A DNA stretch of 64,000 bases from Plantago major (Eukaryota > Streptophyta > Magnoliopsida > Lamiales > Plantaginaceae): NCBI GenBank assembly GCA_026545765.1, contig CM048844.1, forward strand, positions 21,274,237 to 21,338,236. Reading direction: 5' to 3'. Positions 59,241 through 64,000 of this stretch are shown here, one piece after another (position 1 is the stretch's first letter; each line of letters starts with the position of its first letter). The notes under the pieces are model-generated. The model did not search any database. It saw only the letters and a list, made by a program, of their open reading frames with translations, and had not been told where the DNA came from. The translations under genes were made by a program, and so were the position numbers.

Positions 59241-62200
59241 CTATGTAAATAATGTGACGACATCTCTACGGTAACCACGGACTATCAAAAGCCTGGGCAC
59301 ATTTTCAACCAAGAGATCCATATACTCCATGTAAAAGTATCCTGGATGGTTCAGTGGTGGTGGTGGGAGACTCACCAAAACGACGGCAGCCATCCTCGAG
59401 TGTTTTAATATGCTCGAATTTAGCTTCAGCATTGTATATAAAAACTTCTGTATTTTCTGCTCATCAACAACTACTGCCTTACCATCTGCTAACAGAGGTG
59501 TTCCTTCTCTTTGAGCTTTGTCCTTCATTTCAGCCATATACCTGGAAATTCTCTCCTGGGCCCCAGTAAACGCCTCTACGGAATCATCTTGTTGCTCAGC
59601 TTGTGCGTCCCATGATTTCATTGAAATGACAATAACCTCAGCTTGCATACGAAGATCATAAAGGAACTTTTTCACATCGGCTTTAAGTTCTTCTGCATCA
59701 GAATCCTCCTCTGCTATACAGAAGACTTGAATTTTACAACTCTCGAAACTATCTTTAGTGAGGAGAAGTTGCGAGAGAAGAAGCATAAGACCGCCATCTC
59801 GTACTATCCAATATAAATCAATTGTACCAAATTGCCTTTGATACTCATTAGGCCATTCATCCAGACCTTTGACTATCACAACCGCTTTGTTTGCCACAAT
59901 GCAGTCGTTGATAATTCCGACAAATGTTGCTGGAATTTCGGTCAAATTCTCTCGGCGCCATATTTCAGGGTACCGCATTACAACAATATTGGGCTTCAGA
60001 TTGCCTAGGCCCATCAGCTGGACTATACCTCGAAAACCATCGGACATTGTTGGTGCGACAACAATTTCAGCTACACCTTCACATTTTTTATACTCAATGT
60101 ATTTGCCAAGGGCCCAGCATTCAGCTTTCGCCTCTTCAGCACATTCGTGATAGTCCCCGTCCAGGATGGAGACAAACATGGACAATCCCCTGCCTTTTTT
60201 CTTCATACAATTTGCAAAGTCTGCAAGTTTAGGGTGGCAAGGAACGTTCTCTGGCAATTGTCCCCACGGCCGGCAGAATATGAGGGGGATAGGGTACCAA
60301 TTCTTGGGGTGGACCTGGTTTGCTGCACATGCAAGTTGCATTTATGAGAACAGTGGCATACTAAGATAGTTGTTAAAAGATGAAAGTTGAAGTATGGAGG
60401 GAGGGGGGAGAGAGATTTGCAATTGAGTCACAATTATATATGGAACTAAAGGCAGTATTCAACTCTAGACTTTTGCTAAATACATGTAAAGCATCAGTAA
60501 ACATGAACATCTAATTATGAATAACAATGATACAATAAAATGAAGATAAGTAAGGTTTAGGTAACGCAAGACCAGTTCGAGGCATGGATAACCCATTATT
60601 GCAATTAGCATGGTTTGGTTCTATAAACAACTTAATAATATGATCGTTGTACTTTGTTATATTCCATTCAGAATATAAGAGATCTACAGGAAAAATAAGA
60701 GCTATTTTGAGATGAACAGCATTACAATTTTTTAGTGCGGCTAGGTTTTACTTGAAAATGATATGAAACTAGTAGTCAAGAAGAGACAAACCTCCTAAAG
60801 ATCGCAGACTACGGAGGGCAAGTTGAAAGTATGCACTCTTGAAACCGTCACCCCAATCTCCTGCCTTTCCTTTGATGCTGACATAGTAATATATGAGAGT
60901 CGCCAAGGCTAGGGACACCACCGTGAATGACCACGAGATCAGAAACATGATTACTGTAAAAAAAAAAGCAAACATAAGCTTGTTTGTGCTTAATACGAAT
61001 AGTATTGAAACTTAACGTAAAGAGAACTTATATCGCATGAATAGAAACTGACATATACAAAGCAATGCTCCAACAAGGGAGAGACTCCAGTGGTGAAACT
61101 TCCAACGAGGGCGCCAGCTGGGAGCATCTAACAGATCCAACAGAAAGCATGACAAGTTGACACCAGCATAACACAGGAGGTAAAACATTGTTACAGTTGG
61201 TGTAATAAGGTCCAAATTGCCGATAACAACACACCCAATGCACAGGAAAGCCGTGAACAGAGTAGCAATGTGAGGCTCACTCCCATCACTAACTTTAAAA
61301 TAATTGAGAACAGGAAGGATGTCATCATTAGATATGGCTGCAAGAAGCCGTGGAGCTCCAGTTAGGCTCTGAAGAGCTGCACCTAAGGTTGAAAGGATGA
61401 TTCCGATATAGATAATAGCAGGAAAAGGCCAAGCAACAGTGGCGGTTAGTAACCTGCACGAGTCATGTTTAGGCCTAATTAGGAAAAATTATTCGGCACA
61501 AATCAGTAGGATGTAAATTATTAACTAAAAAAAGTGTTTATTTACCCATATGTTCATCTATTCGAACTATGAACTACCCTCTAAATCAAAAATAATAAAG
61601 GCATAAATTCTACAGTATACTGTTTTTGGAATGATAATTTAAATTTTATTGTACAAAATAATATCAGGAAATACTCCTATAATTTAACTACTTAAACTAA
61701 TTAAAATACTATATATCAGTATCTATTTAACTACAGGCACTCCAACAAGTTCACACGATAAATCCACAAAACAATTATGAACAAATTGCTTCCTGCCATA
61801 TTGGAATATCCTCGCCCAGAAATAATAAAATGAAAATTTGGCTTAATCATGAAAAAATTCATTCTGTGGCTATGGTATAAAGCAACAGGGACTGGAGTAC
61901 ACATCAAAGTACCTGTCTGTCAAAAGTTTCTCTCTAGTTGCTAGAGCTCCAAAAAACAGCACAGAAACCACATATAGAGCTGACGTAGCCAAAGTTGCAG
62001 CTAAAGTCCCAACAGGTATGGAGCGCTGAGTGTCCTTAAGTGAAGCTGACCGATTTGAACCCGCCATAATCCCTGTTACAGCAGGGAAAAAGAGACCCAC
62101 CAATGCGCTGGCAATAATAAAAAAATGACAGCAGTTAGAATAGAAGATATAGCTCCTTTTGTTCATCTTCAATATATTTAGCTGACTTCAACATGGGCAA

Positions 62201-64000
62201 ACAAAACTATCAATCATCTGTGTGCATGTGTCTACTAGATTAACAGTAATGGTAGAATAACAGAAGATGACTCTTCAAGGACTTGACAGAAATTTCCTTG
62301 ACAAATGACATGGGTGAAGTTCAGGTAAATATGATATAAACAAGGATTTTCATGTTTGTTTTATAGAAGAGTAGAGGACAATGCTATGCTATGAAATAAA
62401 TGGCATAAGTAAAGAGATGGATCAAATTGGTTTACTTGAAATTCCAGTATATTCTCCCGTTTGGATCCGGAATTCCAGCATTGTTGGTTAATTGATACTC
62501 TGAACTCCAATTATCCACGAAAGTTTTCAATCTCAAGCCAGTAACTCCAGCTGCAAGAAACACAGGACTCAATCAAGATGCCCAAGATGGTGCATGCAAA
62601 TGCTAAAATGAATAAAAGAGAGAGGTTAGAAATATGCAACAGCTCAAACTAACTCCTAGACTCCCTGCATCCCCTCTCTGGAAACTTTCTCAATTCTTCA
62701 GACATTAATGCTCCATATGCATTACACAAATGAGTGAATGACTATATGGAACTAGTATTAGATATGTATCACTGGTTCAATTCAATTTCCCAACTGAATC
62801 GATGGCACACGCCTAAAAGAAGGCTAGCTGGACTTCAGAAAAGAACTGCAACTGCTTTGTTTACCTGAAGATCCTATCCTTAATTGTCAACCAATGATAA
62901 TTAACCGAAAACAAGTTGCCTTGCTGAAAACTTAAACATGTTCTATGTCATGTCATCATCCAACTTTCAAGTAAAGAATACGTTGCACCCAGACATAAAG
63001 TACCAGATTTGGATTCTCACAACATTAGCATAATGAGTCCGTGTTATATTCAGATTTTGAACAATTAAATGTCAAAAAAATATACTTCACGCTGAAAAGA
63101 AGAAAGTATACAGTGGCCATTTAGTCCTGCACATAATAATTTCAATGGGAATAAAAACCTTTCTGGGAACATGGACAACAAGAAATCCAAAAGGAAATGG
63201 ATGTTGGTAAATCTCACTGATATTACAAAAAAGAAGCAGTGCTTAAGTGACCATTACAAGCACTTAATGGTCATCATGATACACTTAAATGCACGTTGTT
63301 GCCCTAAAGGACTCATATATATGTCTCTAAAGCTGAATACTGCATAACCCGGAAACTGCATTACAATTTGTAAAATCAAGAATCTCAAGTACCAACACCA
63401 GAATCAATAACTCAAACTATGATTCCAGAAAAATTATGAAACACCATCATGGAAAAATAGATAAACCGTGAAAGTCAACAATATTCCCTGTGAATATACT
63501 CCCTCAATTTCAGTAAAAGCTTTACAATTTGAATTGGCACAATTATCAAGGTAAATGAGCAAAGTTTATATAGATAAAGTAGTATGTAGATGGTAAAAAG
63601 TAAGAGAGATAATAGATAAAGTATGAAATGATTAAAACATTAAGAATTGGATATAATGGGTTTCCATGTAAGAAAATGTAAAGCTTTGAATTTTAAATCA
63701 AAAGCCCAAAATGGCAAATTGTAAGCTTTTAGTGAAATGGAGGGAGTATAACTTAACTTTGTAGAAAGAGCACTATTAACCACGTCAATGGATGCAAGCA
63801 ATAAGCAGGCATATTAATTTCCAGCATCACCAACTACTTAAAATGTGAACCTAAAGATCAAACGCTATCTATTAAAGGTTTTATGACAAACAAAAATCAA
63901 ACAACATAGAGTGGCGAGGGGAAAAAATGAACAGCTAACCTACTGGCCGATTTTCTCCGGCTGCAAAGATCCCAATAAATATGCAGATCACTGAGAATAT
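59241..64000 (-). CDS. CCC1: Cation-chloride cotransporter 1 (SLC12 family), C-terminal two thirds, six exons, 5' end off the window
   Basis: On the minus strand the exons are 64000-63940 (partial), 62550-62436, 62107-61913, 61453-61053, 60953-60792 and 60322-59241. All junctions are GT..AG and keep phase, giving 671 residues; plant CCC1 has about 975, so roughly 300 N-terminal residues are missing. Features in order: a membrane helix (I-C-I-F-I-G-I-F-A-A-G), the L-V-G-L-F-F-P-A-V-T-G-I-M-A-G-S-N-R segment, further helices with N-D-D-I-L-P-V-L and F-Y-L-L-C-Y-A-G-V-N-L-S-C-F, then the large cytosolic SLC12 domain ending V-V-T-L-F-T. CCC1 moves K+, Na+ and Cl- together and acts in endomembrane and whole-plant ion balance. 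The C terminus is conserved to the last residue. The gene looks intact in the part seen. Confidence 0.92.
63499..63746. mobile_element. Stowaway-like MITE in a CCC1 intron
   Basis: Left CTCCCTCAATTTCAGTAAAAG and right CTTTTAGTGAAATGGAGGG are near-perfect inverted ends with TA on both sides. It lies in the intron between the first two visible exons (62551-63939). Confidence 0.88.

Noticed and set aside
59354-60369. Several plus-strand frames of 66-102 residues
   Set aside because: Shadows of the last CCC1 exon on the opposite strand.

Overview
The window is nuclear DNA from a flowering plant, most likely a core eudicot and possibly an asterid. Genes are interrupted by AT-rich GT..AG introns, single-copy plant genes are separated by mobile DNA, and the mobile families (CACTA, MULE, hAT, PIF/Harbinger, Stowaway-like MITEs, a solo LTR, a SINE) are plant types. 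Nothing here is prokaryotic. The species cannot be fixed from sequence alone.

Host genes: an F-box/LRR protein of the SKIP19/FBL23 type (two exons, + strand, 14579-18418); a small stand-alone response regulator like type-C ARR22/ARR24 (two exons, +, 22725-23275); a decayed NDR1/HIN1-like (LEA_2) fragment (+, about 34600-34956); DDB1, the CUL4 ligase adaptor (19 exons, +, 45849-54470), whose last exon carries two frame breaks; and the 3' two thirds of a cation-chloride cotransporter CCC1 (-, six exons, 59241 to the right edge).

Transposon layers: 1-7856 is almost all of a large CACTA element (CACTA-1) with decayed TNPD-type and TNP1-type genes on the minus strand. It sits inside a PIF/Harbinger element whose right end is at 8288. 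A second Harbinger copy (11680-13949, TSD TAA) is intact enough to show the empty site. A 1.16-kb CACTA derivative (CACTA-3, 28798-29954, TSD ACA) is inserted in one arm of a local duplication, and the other arm gives the unoccupied site. 31330-34281 looks like a 2.95-kb solo LTR (TSD ACCAC) holding a long TA palindrome. 35601-44440 is a three-level nest: a hAT-like element (TSD GTTTTAAG) contains a MULE (35623-43933), whose transposase exon contains CACTA-2 (38578-42295, TSD CTA). A 0.9-kb foldback element with a near-perfect 9-bp TSD lies at 55522-56413.

The host genes do not form a pathway; they are independent neighbours. The most informative points are the exact insertion histories, the shared minisatellite and subterminal repeats of the CACTA elements, the internal-deletion origin of CACTA-2, the SINE-bearing duplication in the F-box intron, and the double frame break in DDB1, which is either a recent lesion or an assembly error. 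I found no clearly new biochemical system.
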